A DNA stretch of 64,000 nucleotides from Eubacteriales bacterium. Lineage in GTDB: Bacteria > Bacillota > Clostridia > Lachnospirales > Lachnospiraceae. The DNA is taken from assembly GCA_030525875.1 (NCBI GenBank), contig JAUNDV010000004.1:58068-122067 (forward strand), written 5' to 3'. Below, in pieces: positions 18,905-28,277 of this stretch (positions are counted from its first letter, which is position 1; the number at the start of each line of letters is the position of its first letter). The notes beneath the pieces are model-generated. The model worked only from the letters and a program-made list of their open reading frames with translations. It was not told the origin of the DNA and searched no databases. The translations under genes were made by a program, and so were the position numbers.

Positions 18905-19147
18905 ATGTTTGATAAAATACAGCTTATGCTAGAGTTAAGAAAAATAATGTCAAGACTTCAGGCTAATCATCCCAAATTTCCAGCATTTATCAATGCTGTA
19001 AGACAAAATGGAGTAGGAGCTGGAACTGTGATAGAAATTAAGGTTACAGATCCTTATGGCAAGGAATTCATTACAAATGTGAAGCTTAATGAAGATGATA
19101 TGGATTGTATAAGACAGCTTAATGAGCTTCAGAAAAAAATGAGGTAA
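18905..19147 (+). CDS. Small conserved protein of unknown function
   Basis: 80 residues, soluble and mixed alpha/beta, with no domain I can name. An AGAGGAG site precedes the ATG. It reads as a helical start (MFDKIQLMLELRKIMSRLQ) followed by a beta-rich VIEIKVTDPYGKEFITNVKL and a helical tail. It is 7 bases upstream of the penicillin-binding protein gene and so almost certainly co-expressed, which suggests but does not show a cell-envelope role. Confidence 0.6.
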   Translation: MFDKIQLMLELRKIMSRLQANHPKFPAFINAVRQNGVGAGTVIEIKVTDPYGKEFITNVKLNEDDMDCIRQLNELQKKMR

Positions 19148-19154
19148 ACAATAA

Positions 19155-21779
19155 ATGAAGTATACCAAAGATGCTATTGCATCAAGGCTGGATGATATAG
19201 TTTATGGCGATACGAGAGAGGAAAACAGAAAGGTGAGGATGGTTAGAAAGATTTTATTATTTGTCTGCCTTCTTTTTGCGTTTTGTGTACTTACATGTGG
19301 ACTGGGAATGTTCAAAGGTATTATTGATAACGCACCTGACGTAAATTCGCTTTCATTTACACCTTCAGGTTATGCATCAAAGGCTTATGACACTGAGGGT
19401 AACCTGATTGCAACTCTTGTACAGGAAGGCTCTAACAGAGAAGAGGCAACTTATGAGGAGCTTCCAGAGGATCTTGTAAATGCCTTTGTTGCAATAGAGG
19501 ATCAGAGATTTTGGGAACACAATGGTATAGACCTAAGATCTATTACAAGAGCAGTAATGGGAGTCCTTACAAATAAAGATGCGGGAGGCGGTTCTACCAT
19601 CACCCAGCAGCTTATAAAGAACAATGTCCTAAAGGGCGGTAATGAGGATGGCTTTGCTCTTTACGAAAGAAAATTTCAGGAATGGTATATAGCTCTCATT
19701 CTTGAAAATCAGCCAGGTGCAGACAAGATAGAAACTAAGAAGGGTATTATTACAGATTATTTAAACACTATAAATCTTGGAAACAATACCTTAGGGGTAA
19801 AGGTTGCAGCGCAGAGATATTTTGGTAAGAGCGTGAGTGAGCTTACATTATCAGAGTCTGCTGTACTTGCAGCAATACCAAAGAGCCCTACAAAATATAA
19901 CCCTATCAAAAATCCTGAAAATAACGAAAAGAGAAGAGCCCAGGTGCTCAAAAATATGTTAGATCAGGGATATATAGATGAGGAGGAATATAATGAAGCT
20001 CTCAATGACAATGTATACGAGAGAATAAAAAATGTAAATGATGCCCAGGCTAAGGAAAATAATGTCTATTCATATTTTACAGATGAGCTTATAGAGCAGT
20101 GTATAGAGGCATTTAAGATTTATCTTGGAATGACAGAAGAAGAAGCAAAAAATCTTCTTTATTCAGGTGGACTTAGGATAGAGTCAACGCAGGATCCTAA
20201 GCTTCAGGCAATTGTTGATGAGGAAGTTAATAATCCAGATAATTATGATACTGCAAAATACAGCTTTAAGTGGAGATTTTCAGTTAAACATGCAGATAAG
20301 TCAGTTACACATTACAGTGAAATAGATATAGAAAAATATCTTAAAGAGGTAAAGGACACAGAAACAGATGGACTTTACAAGTCCGAGGATAAGATAAAGG
20401 AACTTATAGAAGAATATAAAAATTATATTTTGAAGGATGGAGATGAGATACTCGGTGAGAGCCTTGATACGACACTTCAGCCTCAGGTTTCTTTTGTCCT
20501 TATGGATCAGCATACCAAAGAGGTAAAGGCAATTTCAGGTGGTCGAGGAGAGAAGAAATATTCACGTACTCTGAACCGAGCAACAAATACAAAGAAGCAG
20601 CCGGGATCAACTTTTAAGGTAATATCTGCATTTGCACCAGCAATAGAGGAGAATGGCGCAACACTTGCAACAGTATACTATGATGCAGAATATATCATGG
20701 GAACTAAAAAGTTCAGAAACTGGTGGAGAGATGGTGAATATTTTGGATATTCATCTATAAGAGATGGAATAGAATATTCAATGAATATTGTAGCTGTAAG
20801 ATGTCTTATGGAGACAGTTACGCCAGATGAAGGAATAGAATTTGCAAGAAAGCTTGGTATAAGTACACTTTCGGAAAATGACAGTAATCCGGCACTTGCA
20901 CTTGGAGGTCTTTATGAAGGCGTTACCAACCTCGAATTAACAAATGCATTTGCCTCAATAGGGGATTCAGGTCTGTATGGAGCTCCTAAATTCTTTACAA
21001 AGATATATGATCATGACGGAAACTGCATAATCGATCTTACAGAAAGTAAGAAAGAAAGAGTAATGAAGGAAACAACAGCTTTCCTTCTCACAGATGCAAT
21101 GCGTAGATCAATGATATCCCATTCAAAGTGGGCTGAGGGATATACTGTTAATAACACATCCAGCAGAGCTGCAATGGATAATATGACTGCAGCAGGAAAA
21201 TCAGGTACAACAACCAAGAATAATGATATCTGGTTTGTTGGATATACACCATATTATACAGCAGGTATATGGGGCGGCTGTGATGATAACCAGTCATTAT
21301 ATGATGCTGCTTCAGGACAGTATAATGGAGGAACATCTTTCCATAAAAATATCTGGAGAAAGATCATGACTAAGGTTCATGAGGAACTCGAAAATAAAGA
21401 ATTTGAAAAGCCGGACGATATAGTGACTATAAGCGTTTGTAGAAAGAGTGGTAAGCTTCCTTCATCAGGCTGTTATTTAGATGTAAGAGGCGGAAGTAAT
21501 GCTGTTTATGAAGAGTATTTTGATATAGATAATGTGCCTGATACAATATGTGACCATCATACAGCTGGTGGTATGGTTGTTATTCCAGATGGAGAAGAGC
21601 ATAAGTCAACAGATGACAGTTCATATGTTCCTCCTGTACCTGAAACAGAGCCTGAAAGTGAAAGTGAGGGCGAAAGTGAAAGCGTAGTAGTTTCGCCTAT
21701 GGGACCGGGTGAAGGTAATGTTATCTATGACGAGAGGTTTAACCGTCCTGAAAGCGGACCTGGTGTAGGATTACAATAA
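19155..21779 (+). CDS. Class A penicillin-binding protein (transglycosylase-transpeptidase)
   Basis: Bifunctional peptidoglycan synthase of 874 residues, anchored by one N-terminal helix (about 30-52). The GT51 glycosyltransferase shows EDQRFWEHNGID (about 115) with the catalytic Glu, and GGSTITQQL (about 147). The transpeptidase shows GSTFK (SxxK, about 484), SMN (about 542) and KSGTTT (about 682), so all three active-site motifs are present. The C-terminal tail is rich in Glu, Ser and Pro. A long insert separates the two domains. It is in an operon with the upstream 80-residue gene and the downstream NlpC/P60 hydrolase, a synthase-hydrolase pairing. Confidence 0.93.
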   Translation: MKYTKDAIASRLDDIVYGDTREENRKVRMVRKILLFVCLLFAFCVLTCGLGMFKGIIDNAPDVNSLSFTPSGYASKAYDTEGNLIATLVQEGSNREEATYEELPEDLVNAFVAIEDQRFWEHNGIDLRSITRAVMGVLTNKDAGGGSTITQQLIKNNVLKGGNEDGFALYERKFQEWYIALILENQPGADKIETKKGIITDYLNTINLGNNTLGVKVAAQRYFGKSVSELTLSESAVLAAIPKSPTKYNPIKNPENNEKRRAQVLKNMLDQGYIDEEEYNEALNDNVYERIKNVNDAQAKENNVYSYFTDELIEQCIEAFKIYLGMTEEEAKNLLYSGGLRIESTQDPKLQAIVDEEVNNPDNYDTAKYSFKWRFSVKHADKSVTHYSEIDIEKYLKEVKDTETDGLYKSEDKIKELIEEYKNYILKDGDEILGESLDTTLQPQVSFVLMDQHTKEVKAISGGRGEKKYSRTLNRATNTKKQPGSTFKVISAFAPAIEENGATLATVYYDAEYIMGTKKFRNWWRDGEYFGYSSIRDGIEYSMNIVAVRCLMETVTPDEGIEFARKLGISTLSENDSNPALALGGLYEGVTNLELTNAFASIGDSGLYGAPKFFTKIYDHDGNCIIDLTESKKERVMKETTAFLLTDAMRRSMISHSKWAEGYTVNNTSSRAAMDNMTAAGKSGTTTKNNDIWFVGYTPYYTAGIWGGCDDNQSLYDAASGQYNGGTSFHKNIWRKIMTKVHEELENKEFEKPDDIVTISVCRKSGKLPSSGCYLDVRGGSNAVYEEYFDIDNVPDTICDHHTAGGMVVIPDGEEHKSTDDSSYVPPVPETEPESESEGESESVVVSPMGPGEGNVIYDERFNRPESGPGVGLQ

Positions 21780-21795
21780 TAGGAGAATATGGTGG

Positions 21796-23583
21796 ATGAG
21801 TTCAGAGCTTGAAAAGGATGAAGAGCTTTTTGATGAGATAGAATTAGATACAGAACTTAATAAAAAAGAAGTTAAAAAGGAATCAGGTCCAGCTTCAGGT
21901 AGTGCAACAGGACTCCTTGGCGAACTCCAAAAAGAGCTTTATCAGGAAGAATATATAAATAAATATCCAAAGCATGAAAAGGCAGAGCCAGGCATATATT
22001 TAAGAGGAAGGCATATTTCAAATAAGACATTCCTTACAGCTACATTTGTTTTTCTGGTTTTGATGATAGTAATAGCTGCATTTTTTGCAATGAGACTAAA
22101 GAATAGTTCTGATATTGAAGGAAGAGCTGTTACAGAGTCAGAAACTACACTTTCAGATGAAGAGCTTCAGGCACTTGAAAAGGAGAAAAAGATAAATGAA
22201 GAGCTTTCTTTATATACAAATCTTGCAGTAGTAAATACAGAGGGATATATCAATGTAAGAAGTCAGCAGGACAGCAATGATATGACAAATATTATTGGAA
22301 ACATTGCAAAGAATGCTGCTATGGACGTCATAAGCGAGGAAAATGGCTGGAGTTATATAAAATCTGGTAATGTCGAAGGCTATGTTTCTACAGAATATAT
22401 TACAAAAGGTGATGATGCACTTAATATTGCCCGTGAAAATATAAAAGAGAGAGCAGAAATAACTGTTGATGTCCTAAATATCAGAAGTGCACCTGAAATT
22501 GATCCGCAAAATGTTGTAGGAAAAGCAAGACGTGGAGATAGATATGAACTTATATCTATTGAAGGCGACTGGGCTAAGATTGTAGCTGATTTTAGTGATA
22601 AGCTGGATGAGGCCTATATCAATATTGCAGATAATAATGCAGTTATAAAGTCTTGTCTGGATACTGCCAGAAAAATTGATTTAAGAGAGAGGGCACTTAC
22701 CCAGTTTGAAAATATAGTTATCTCCAATGCTGAGAACTTTATCAATATAAGGAAGACTCCAGAGGATAAGGGAATAGAGAATATTTGCGGTAAGTTCCCA
22801 TCAAAGGCAGGAGCTGAGCTTCTGGAAACAGTCGAATCCGAAGGCAAAACATGGTATAAGATACGCTCAGGAAATGTTACCGGTTATGTAAGTGCAGATT
22901 ATTGTCTGACAGGAAGTGCTGCGAAAAATCTTGCAGTAGAGTCAGCTGAGCTTACAGCTTATGTAAGAACAGATGCTCTTAATGTAAGAACGGAGCCAAG
23001 CCTTGATGCAAAGGTATGGACTCAGGTTACAAAGAATCAGGCCTATCATGTACTTGATCAGTATGATGGATGGGTAGAGATAGAATTAGACAGTTCAGAT
23101 GAAGATGGAGAGAGTGAAAAAGCCTTTGTATCAACCAGGGATAACAATGTTGAGGTAAGATATGGCGTGCAGGAAGCTATAGAATATTATCCTGCAGTAG
23201 AGGCTGAAAATGCTGAAATGGCTTTTAGAAATAAGCTTGTTAACTACGCTTGTCAGTTTGTAGGAAATCCATATGTATGGGGCGGTACATCTCTTACAAA
23301 TGGGGCTGACTGTTCAGGATTTACACTCAAGGTTTTTGAACATTTTGGTATAAAACTGCCTAGGGTAAGCCGTGATCAGGCAAAGGCCGGAGTAGGTATA
23401 AAATCAGACAAGATGAAGCCGGGAGATCTTGTATTCTATGCAAATTCCCAGGGAACTATAAATCATGTAGGAATTTATATTGGAAACGGACAGGTTGTAA
23501 ATGCTGCCTCAAGAAGAAGTGGAATAAGAATTTACAGATGGAATTACCGTACACCTGTAGCAATAAGAAATGTAATAGGTTAA
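21796..23583 (+). CDS. Membrane-anchored SH3-domain NlpC/P60 peptidoglycan hydrolase
   Basis: 595 residues. There is an acidic cytoplasmic start, one membrane helix around 75-98 (TFLTATFVFLVLMIVIAAFF), and then four bacterial SH3 repeats marked by YINVRS, VLNIRSAPE, FINIRKTPE and ALNVRTEPS. The C-terminal NlpC/P60 cysteine peptidase has NGADCSGF (Cys about 506) and NHVGIYIG (His about 557). It cleaves peptide stems in peptidoglycan, with the SH3 repeats holding it to the wall. It sits 16 bases after the PBP and is followed by a terminator. Confidence 0.92.
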   Translation: MSSELEKDEELFDEIELDTELNKKEVKKESGPASGSATGLLGELQKELYQEEYINKYPKHEKAEPGIYLRGRHISNKTFLTATFVFLVLMIVIAAFFAMRLKNSSDIEGRAVTESETTLSDEELQALEKEKKINEELSLYTNLAVVNTEGYINVRSQQDSNDMTNIIGNIAKNAAMDVISEENGWSYIKSGNVEGYVSTEYITKGDDALNIARENIKERAEITVDVLNIRSAPEIDPQNVVGKARRGDRYELISIEGDWAKIVADFSDKLDEAYINIADNNAVIKSCLDTARKIDLRERALTQFENIVISNAENFINIRKTPEDKGIENICGKFPSKAGAELLETVESEGKTWYKIRSGNVTGYVSADYCLTGSAAKNLAVESAELTAYVRTDALNVRTEPSLDAKVWTQVTKNQAYHVLDQYDGWVEIELDSSDEDGESEKAFVSTRDNNVEVRYGVQEAIEYYPAVEAENAEMAFRNKLVNYACQFVGNPYVWGGTSLTNGADCSGFTLKVFEHFGIKLPRVSRDQAKAGVGIKSDKMKPGDLVFYANSQGTINHVGIYIGNGQVVNAASRRSGIRIYRWNYRTPVAIRNVIG

Positions 23584-23597
23584 AGCTTATAGAAAGA

Positions 23598-23624
23598 GTG
23601 CTGTCCTTATGGGATGGCACTTTT
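23598..23624 (+). terminator. Terminator of the PBP-NlpC operon
   Basis: GTGCTGTCC (23598-23606) pairs with GGATGGCAC (23612-23620), allowing two G-U pairs, and is followed by TTTT. Confidence 0.6.
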
Positions 23625-23627
23625 GAT

Positions 23628-23656
23628 TTGCTAAAATAAATTAAATTTTGTATAAT
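23628..23656 (+). promoter_or_regulatory. Sigma-A promoter of the ftsK-led run
   Basis: TTGCTA (23628-23633), a 17-base spacer and TATAAT (23651-23656), about 36 bases before the ftsK start. Confidence 0.7.
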
Positions 23657-23691
23657 ACAAATATCTATGTTTAAATTCAGGGGGATGTGTT

Positions 23692-26658
23692 TTGTCAGAA
23701 AACAGTTCAAATAGAAAAAAAACAGTGGCTAATAAAAGAACAGCTTCTAAGAGTACAAGGAGTACAGGAAAAAAGAGCCAGACAACTAAAAGAAAGCAGG
23801 ATAAGAGAACTATAGATAAGCAGAAACGCTTTATAAGATCAGAAATAATAGTGATAGCGGCTGCATTTTTAGGCCTGTTTTTGTTTTTGTGTAATTTCAA
23901 TATACTTGGTGTTGCAGGTGACTATGTATCTTCCTTTGAAAAAGGACTTTTAGGTAATGCTGCTTATGCATTTCCGGTATTAATGCTCATATCAGTTGGC
24001 ATTTACATAAAAGAAAAAGGTAATTTTCTTGCTAAGCTCAAGCTTATTTCATGCATAACCATCATACTAATACTTAGTGCGCTTATGCAGCTTTTGTTTG
24101 GAGGAGAGGAGCTTCTTCCATTTTTGGATTATTACAAAGAAGGTGCAAATGGTGCGCTTGGAGGAGGCCTTATAGGCGGAGTTATTGCAGGAGTATTAAG
24201 AGGTCTTACTGGAACTGTAGGTGCTTATCTTATACTGATTGCTTTATTTATAGCCTGCATGGTAGTAGTTACAGAAAAAAGTTTTATAAGTGCGGCTAAG
24301 CATGGAGCAGAAAAAACAGCAGATATAGCAAAAGAACAGCATGAAAGATACAGGGAAGCTCAGGAAGAAAACCGGATAAGACGAAGAATGAAAAAAGAAG
24401 AGGAGAGACTTAGCCGTATCGAAAAAGACTATCCTTTTATTGACCTGCAGAAAATACAGTCTGAAGATGAAGATGGAAAGCAGCATATCGATGAAGAAGA
24501 GCTTTCAAGAGCCATAGCCGAGCAGGCAAAATTATATGCTGAGTTTGGAAGGGATATAATAGGTGTTGAAGGTGTAGACCTGAATATAATACAAGATGAA
24601 AATAAGACTCAGACTCAGGAATATGATCCTAGCTTTGAAACTACTGTCTTTACAAGAGCAGACGAGTTTACTGGAACAATAAATACAGCTGAAAGCTATG
24701 ATTATGATATTGATGAGGTTCCATTTGAAGTTAATGATGATGACAGATATAAGTCTTTTGATAAGCTCAATACTGCTGAGAAGGTTATAAGTCTTGATAC
24801 AGCAGTAAAGAGTGGCTTTGCTGATTATACAGATGTATCCTCAAGAGCAGTGGAAGATATTTCTATAAAGGCAGAAGAGACTGAGATCAAAAGGCTTATT
24901 GAAGAAGAGGAAGATGATTACAGTGACTGTGATATAAATAATAAACCAGATGTCGATGATCATCTAATCTATCAGACCTCACAGGGAAAGGATATGGAAT
25001 CACCATCTTCCTATGAAGCAGATAAAATATTAAGAGAAAAGAAAGCCTCAATAAAACAAAATGAAGATACAGTATTAGTATCATCGGCAAGCTTAGGTGT
25101 AAAAGCTGATACAAAGGAAGATAAGAAAGTATCTGAACAGCAAAACGCTGCTGTGGCAAAGGATATAAATGAGAAAAAAAATAAGCTACAGCCTTATATA
25201 TTCCCACCGACAAGGCTTTTGACAAAGGGAAGTGGAAATACAAATGTTAATCAGGATGAGCTTAAGGAAACGGCGATAAAGCTGCAGAGAGTGCTGCATA
25301 CATTTGGAGTTGGTGTTACAGTAACAAATGTGACAAGAGGACCTTCTGTAACAAGATATGAAATGGCGCCAGATATTGGAGTAAAGGTTTCTAAGATCAC
25401 ATCCCTGGCAGATGACATAAAGCTGGCTCTGGCTGCTTCAGATATAAGAATAGAAGCTCCTATTCCGGGTAAGTCTGCTGTAGGAATAGAGGTACCTAAT
25501 AAAAAGAATTCAATGGTGCATTTTAGAGATATCATAGAAACTGATGAGTTTAGAAATGCCAAGTCAAGGCTGTCATTTGGAATAGGAAAGGACATTCAGG
25601 GACAGGTTATAATAGGAAATATTGCCAAGATGCCACATGTTCTTATCGCAGGAGCAACTGGATCCGGAAAATCAGTAGGTATAAATACTCTTATAATGTC
25701 TATCATATATAAAGCAAAGCCGGAAGAAGTCAGAATGATAATGATAGATCCAAAGGTAGTTGAGCTTTCAGTTTATAATGGAATACCTCATTTACTTATA
25801 CCTGTAGTAACAGATGCCAAGAAGGCTGTTTCAGCCTTGAACTGGGCAGTTGCTGAGATGAATGACCGATACAGGAAATTTGCTGAAACAGGTACTAGAA
25901 ACTTAAGTGGATATAATGAAAAAATAGAGCAGATATCACAGAAGATTCCAGAGGATGAAAGACCGGCTAAGCTTCCTCAGATAGTTATAATTATTGATGA
26001 GCTTGCTGAGCTTATGATGACTGCATCAAAGGAAGTAGAAGCAGATATAGTAAGACTTGCGCAGCTTGCAAGAGCGGCAGGAATGCATCTTGTTATAGCA
26101 ACACAGAGACCATCTGTAGATGTTATAACTGGACTTATTAAGGCTAATATTCCAAGCCGTATAGCATTTAAGACCTCTTCCGGAGTGGATTCCAGAACTA
26201 TTTTGGATATGGTAGGAGCGGAAACCTTATTAGGTAATGGAGATATGCTTTATTATCCTGCTGATGCAAAGAAGCCGTTAAGAATACAGGGTGCTTTTGT
26301 ATCTGATGAGGAAGTTGAAAATGTAGTAGCGTTTCTTACAAAAAATGGTAATACAGGCTATGAAGAAGAAATAACAAGAGCAATAGATGAGCAGAAATTT
26401 ATCGGCTCTGATGGAACTTTATCATCAGCTTTGGATGAAAGAGATGAATATTTTGAGGCAGCCGGAATGCTGATTACAGAAAAGGGTAAGGCATCAATAG
26501 GAATGCTTCAGAGAATGTTTAAGATAGGCTTTAACAGAGCAGCAAGAATAATGGATCAGCTTTACGAGGCTGGTGTTGTAGGAGAAGATGAAGGAACAAA
26601 GCCTAGAAAGGTTATCCTTAGTCTGGAAGAGTTCAAAGAGATGTGTAATCAAAAATAA
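23692..26658 (+). CDS. ftsK: FtsK/SpoIIIE DNA translocase
   Basis: Hexameric motor that pumps chromosomal DNA through the division or sporulation septum. It is 988 residues. After a basic N-terminus come four membrane helices (about 47-190) and then a long acidic linker. The motor has Walker A GATGSGKSVG (about 654), IIIDELAELMM and ATQRPSVDVITGLIKA. The C-terminal winged-helix gamma domain (ITEKGKASIGMLQRMFKIGF) reads KOPS-type DNA signals. The start is TTG at 23692 with AGGGGGA 6 bases upstream; no ATG fits. The length of the acidic linker is notable but common in clostridial members. Confidence 0.94.
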   Translation: MSENSSNRKKTVANKRTASKSTRSTGKKSQTTKRKQDKRTIDKQKRFIRSEIIVIAAAFLGLFLFLCNFNILGVAGDYVSSFEKGLLGNAAYAFPVLMLISVGIYIKEKGNFLAKLKLISCITIILILSALMQLLFGGEELLPFLDYYKEGANGALGGGLIGGVIAGVLRGLTGTVGAYLILIALFIACMVVVTEKSFISAAKHGAEKTADIAKEQHERYREAQEENRIRRRMKKEEERLSRIEKDYPFIDLQKIQSEDEDGKQHIDEEELSRAIAEQAKLYAEFGRDIIGVEGVDLNIIQDENKTQTQEYDPSFETTVFTRADEFTGTINTAESYDYDIDEVPFEVNDDDRYKSFDKLNTAEKVISLDTAVKSGFADYTDVSSRAVEDISIKAEETEIKRLIEEEEDDYSDCDINNKPDVDDHLIYQTSQGKDMESPSSYEADKILREKKASIKQNEDTVLVSSASLGVKADTKEDKKVSEQQNAAVAKDINEKKNKLQPYIFPPTRLLTKGSGNTNVNQDELKETAIKLQRVLHTFGVGVTVTNVTRGPSVTRYEMAPDIGVKVSKITSLADDIKLALAASDIRIEAPIPGKSAVGIEVPNKKNSMVHFRDIIETDEFRNAKSRLSFGIGKDIQGQVIIGNIAKMPHVLIAGATGSGKSVGINTLIMSIIYKAKPEEVRMIMIDPKVVELSVYNGIPHLLIPVVTDAKKAVSALNWAVAEMNDRYRKFAETGTRNLSGYNEKIEQISQKIPEDERPAKLPQIVIIIDELAELMMTASKEVEADIVRLAQLARAAGMHLVIATQRPSVDVITGLIKANIPSRIAFKTSSGVDSRTILDMVGAETLLGNGDMLYYPADAKKPLRIQGAFVSDEEVENVVAFLTKNGNTGYEEEITRAIDEQKFIGSDGTLSSALDERDEYFEAAGMLITEKGKASIGMLQRMFKIGFNRAARIMDQLYEAGVVGEDEGTKPRKVILSLEEFKEMCNQK

Positions 26659-26677
26659 AGGATTTGGGACAAAAAAA

Positions 26678-28249
26678 ATGGCTGTATTGAAGGAATGGCT
26701 TAAGTATCTAAAATATGAAATACTCAAAGGTACTGATGATGTAAATGTCAGTGAGGTGGTTTTCGATTCAAGAAAAATTGTAAAGGACTGCATTTTTGTT
26801 TGTATAGGTGGAAGCAGAATAGATTCTCATGAGTTTATAAAAGAAGTTTCAGAGAAGGGATGTACTACTTTTATTGTTGAAAAGGATATATCCCGACTTG
26901 AGCTTCCTGAGAAGGAACTCAATATAATAAAGGTTGGGAATTCAAGATCGGCACTTGCATATCTTTCTCAGGCAAGATTTGGTTATCCAGATAAAAAAAT
27001 GCATATGATAGGGATAACAGGAACAAAGGGAAAGACAACGACAGCGAATATAATAGCCTCTGTACTTAGTCTAAACGGTAAAAAAGCTGGTGTTATAGGA
27101 ACAAATGGCTGCTTTATAGATGGAAGATATGTAGAAACCAGAAACACTACTCCTGAAAGCTATGAACTGCATATGAGATTTTCAGAAATGCTTGAAGCAG
27201 GCTGTGAATATGTTGTTATGGAATGTTCATCCCAAGGCTTTAAGATGCACAGAACAGATGGAATAGTTTTTGACAGTGGTATATTTCTTAATATAAGTCC
27301 TGATCATATAGGTCCGCTTGAGCATAAGGATTTTGATGAATATATGCATTGCAAGGCACAGCTTTTGAGTCAGTCTAAAAATTTATTTATAAATATTGAC
27401 GATATTCATACAGCTGAAATATTGCAGATATATGCCCAAGAGCATGATTTGAAGCTTGATCAGAAAGCAGATATAAATACTATGCTAAGTGAACTCTCAG
27501 CTTCATCAGAAATAAGCTTCAAGGGCTTTTCAATAAAAAAGAGTACAGACCTTTGGGGTTCGGATCTAAGATACGAAGCCAGAAATGACTTTGTAGGAAG
27601 TATTTTCTCGGTTAATATAAAGGATAAGATAACCTATCCTGATGTTAAAATATCTCTTCCGGGAGATTTTAATGTTTTAAATACCCTGGCAGCACTTTCA
27701 GTTATTTTTGAATGTGATATTGATAAGAAAAATGTCTTGGATTCTCTTTTAAATCTGAATGTTAAAGGCAGAATGGAAACAGTATATCGTTCCGACAAGT
27801 TTCAGGTAATAGTGGATTATGCACATAATGAAGTAAGTATGGAGAGTCTTTTGAATACTCTTAAGAAGTATAGTCCAAAGCGACTTGTAGTTGTATTTGG
27901 CTGTGGCGGTAATCGCTCTACAGACAGAAGAACAGGAATGGGTAAAGTAGCAGCAAATTTAGCTGATCTTACTATACTTACAGCTGACAATTCACGTTTT
28001 GAAAAAACAGAGGACATAATGTCAGATATCAAAGAGGCATATATAGCTTTTGGAGGTAAAAAAGATAAGCTTATAGAGATTTCTGACAGAAGAAAAGCTA
28101 TATACTATGCTATGGAAAATGCTATGAAAGGCGATATGATAGCGGTAATAGGCAAGGGACACGAAGAATATCAGGAGGAAAATGGCATAAGAATTCATTT
28201 TTCTGACAGAGAAGAAATATTAAAAGCAGCTGCTGATTTAAAGCTTTGA
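26678..28249 (+). CDS. murE: UDP-MurNAc-tripeptide synthetase
   Basis: Cytoplasmic Mur ligase that adds the third residue to the peptidoglycan stem. It is 523 residues: an N-terminal UDP-binding domain (VVFDSRKI), a central ATPase with GITGTKGKTTT (about 113) and a C-terminal domain with VVFGCGGNRSTDRRTGMG. The amino-acid selecting loop reads DNSR instead of the DNPR of diaminopimelate-adding enzymes. The Arg is kept, so meso-diaminopimelate is still the likeliest substrate. The ATG at 26678 is 19 bases after ftsK. Its ribosome site is weak (AAAGGAT is distant), suggesting dependence on ftsK translation. Confidence 0.9.
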   Translation: MAVLKEWLKYLKYEILKGTDDVNVSEVVFDSRKIVKDCIFVCIGGSRIDSHEFIKEVSEKGCTTFIVEKDISRLELPEKELNIIKVGNSRSALAYLSQARFGYPDKKMHMIGITGTKGKTTTANIIASVLSLNGKKAGVIGTNGCFIDGRYVETRNTTPESYELHMRFSEMLEAGCEYVVMECSSQGFKMHRTDGIVFDSGIFLNISPDHIGPLEHKDFDEYMHCKAQLLSQSKNLFINIDDIHTAEILQIYAQEHDLKLDQKADINTMLSELSASSEISFKGFSIKKSTDLWGSDLRYEARNDFVGSIFSVNIKDKITYPDVKISLPGDFNVLNTLAALSVIFECDIDKKNVLDSLLNLNVKGRMETVYRSDKFQVIVDYAHNEVSMESLLNTLKKYSPKRLVVVFGCGGNRSTDRRTGMGKVAANLADLTILTADNSRFEKTEDIMSDIKEAYIAFGGKKDKLIEISDRRKAIYYAMENAMKGDMIAVIGKGHEEYQEENGIRIHFSDREEILKAAADLKL

Positions 28250-28277
28250 TCAGAGTAGTATTAAATGAGGAAATTAT

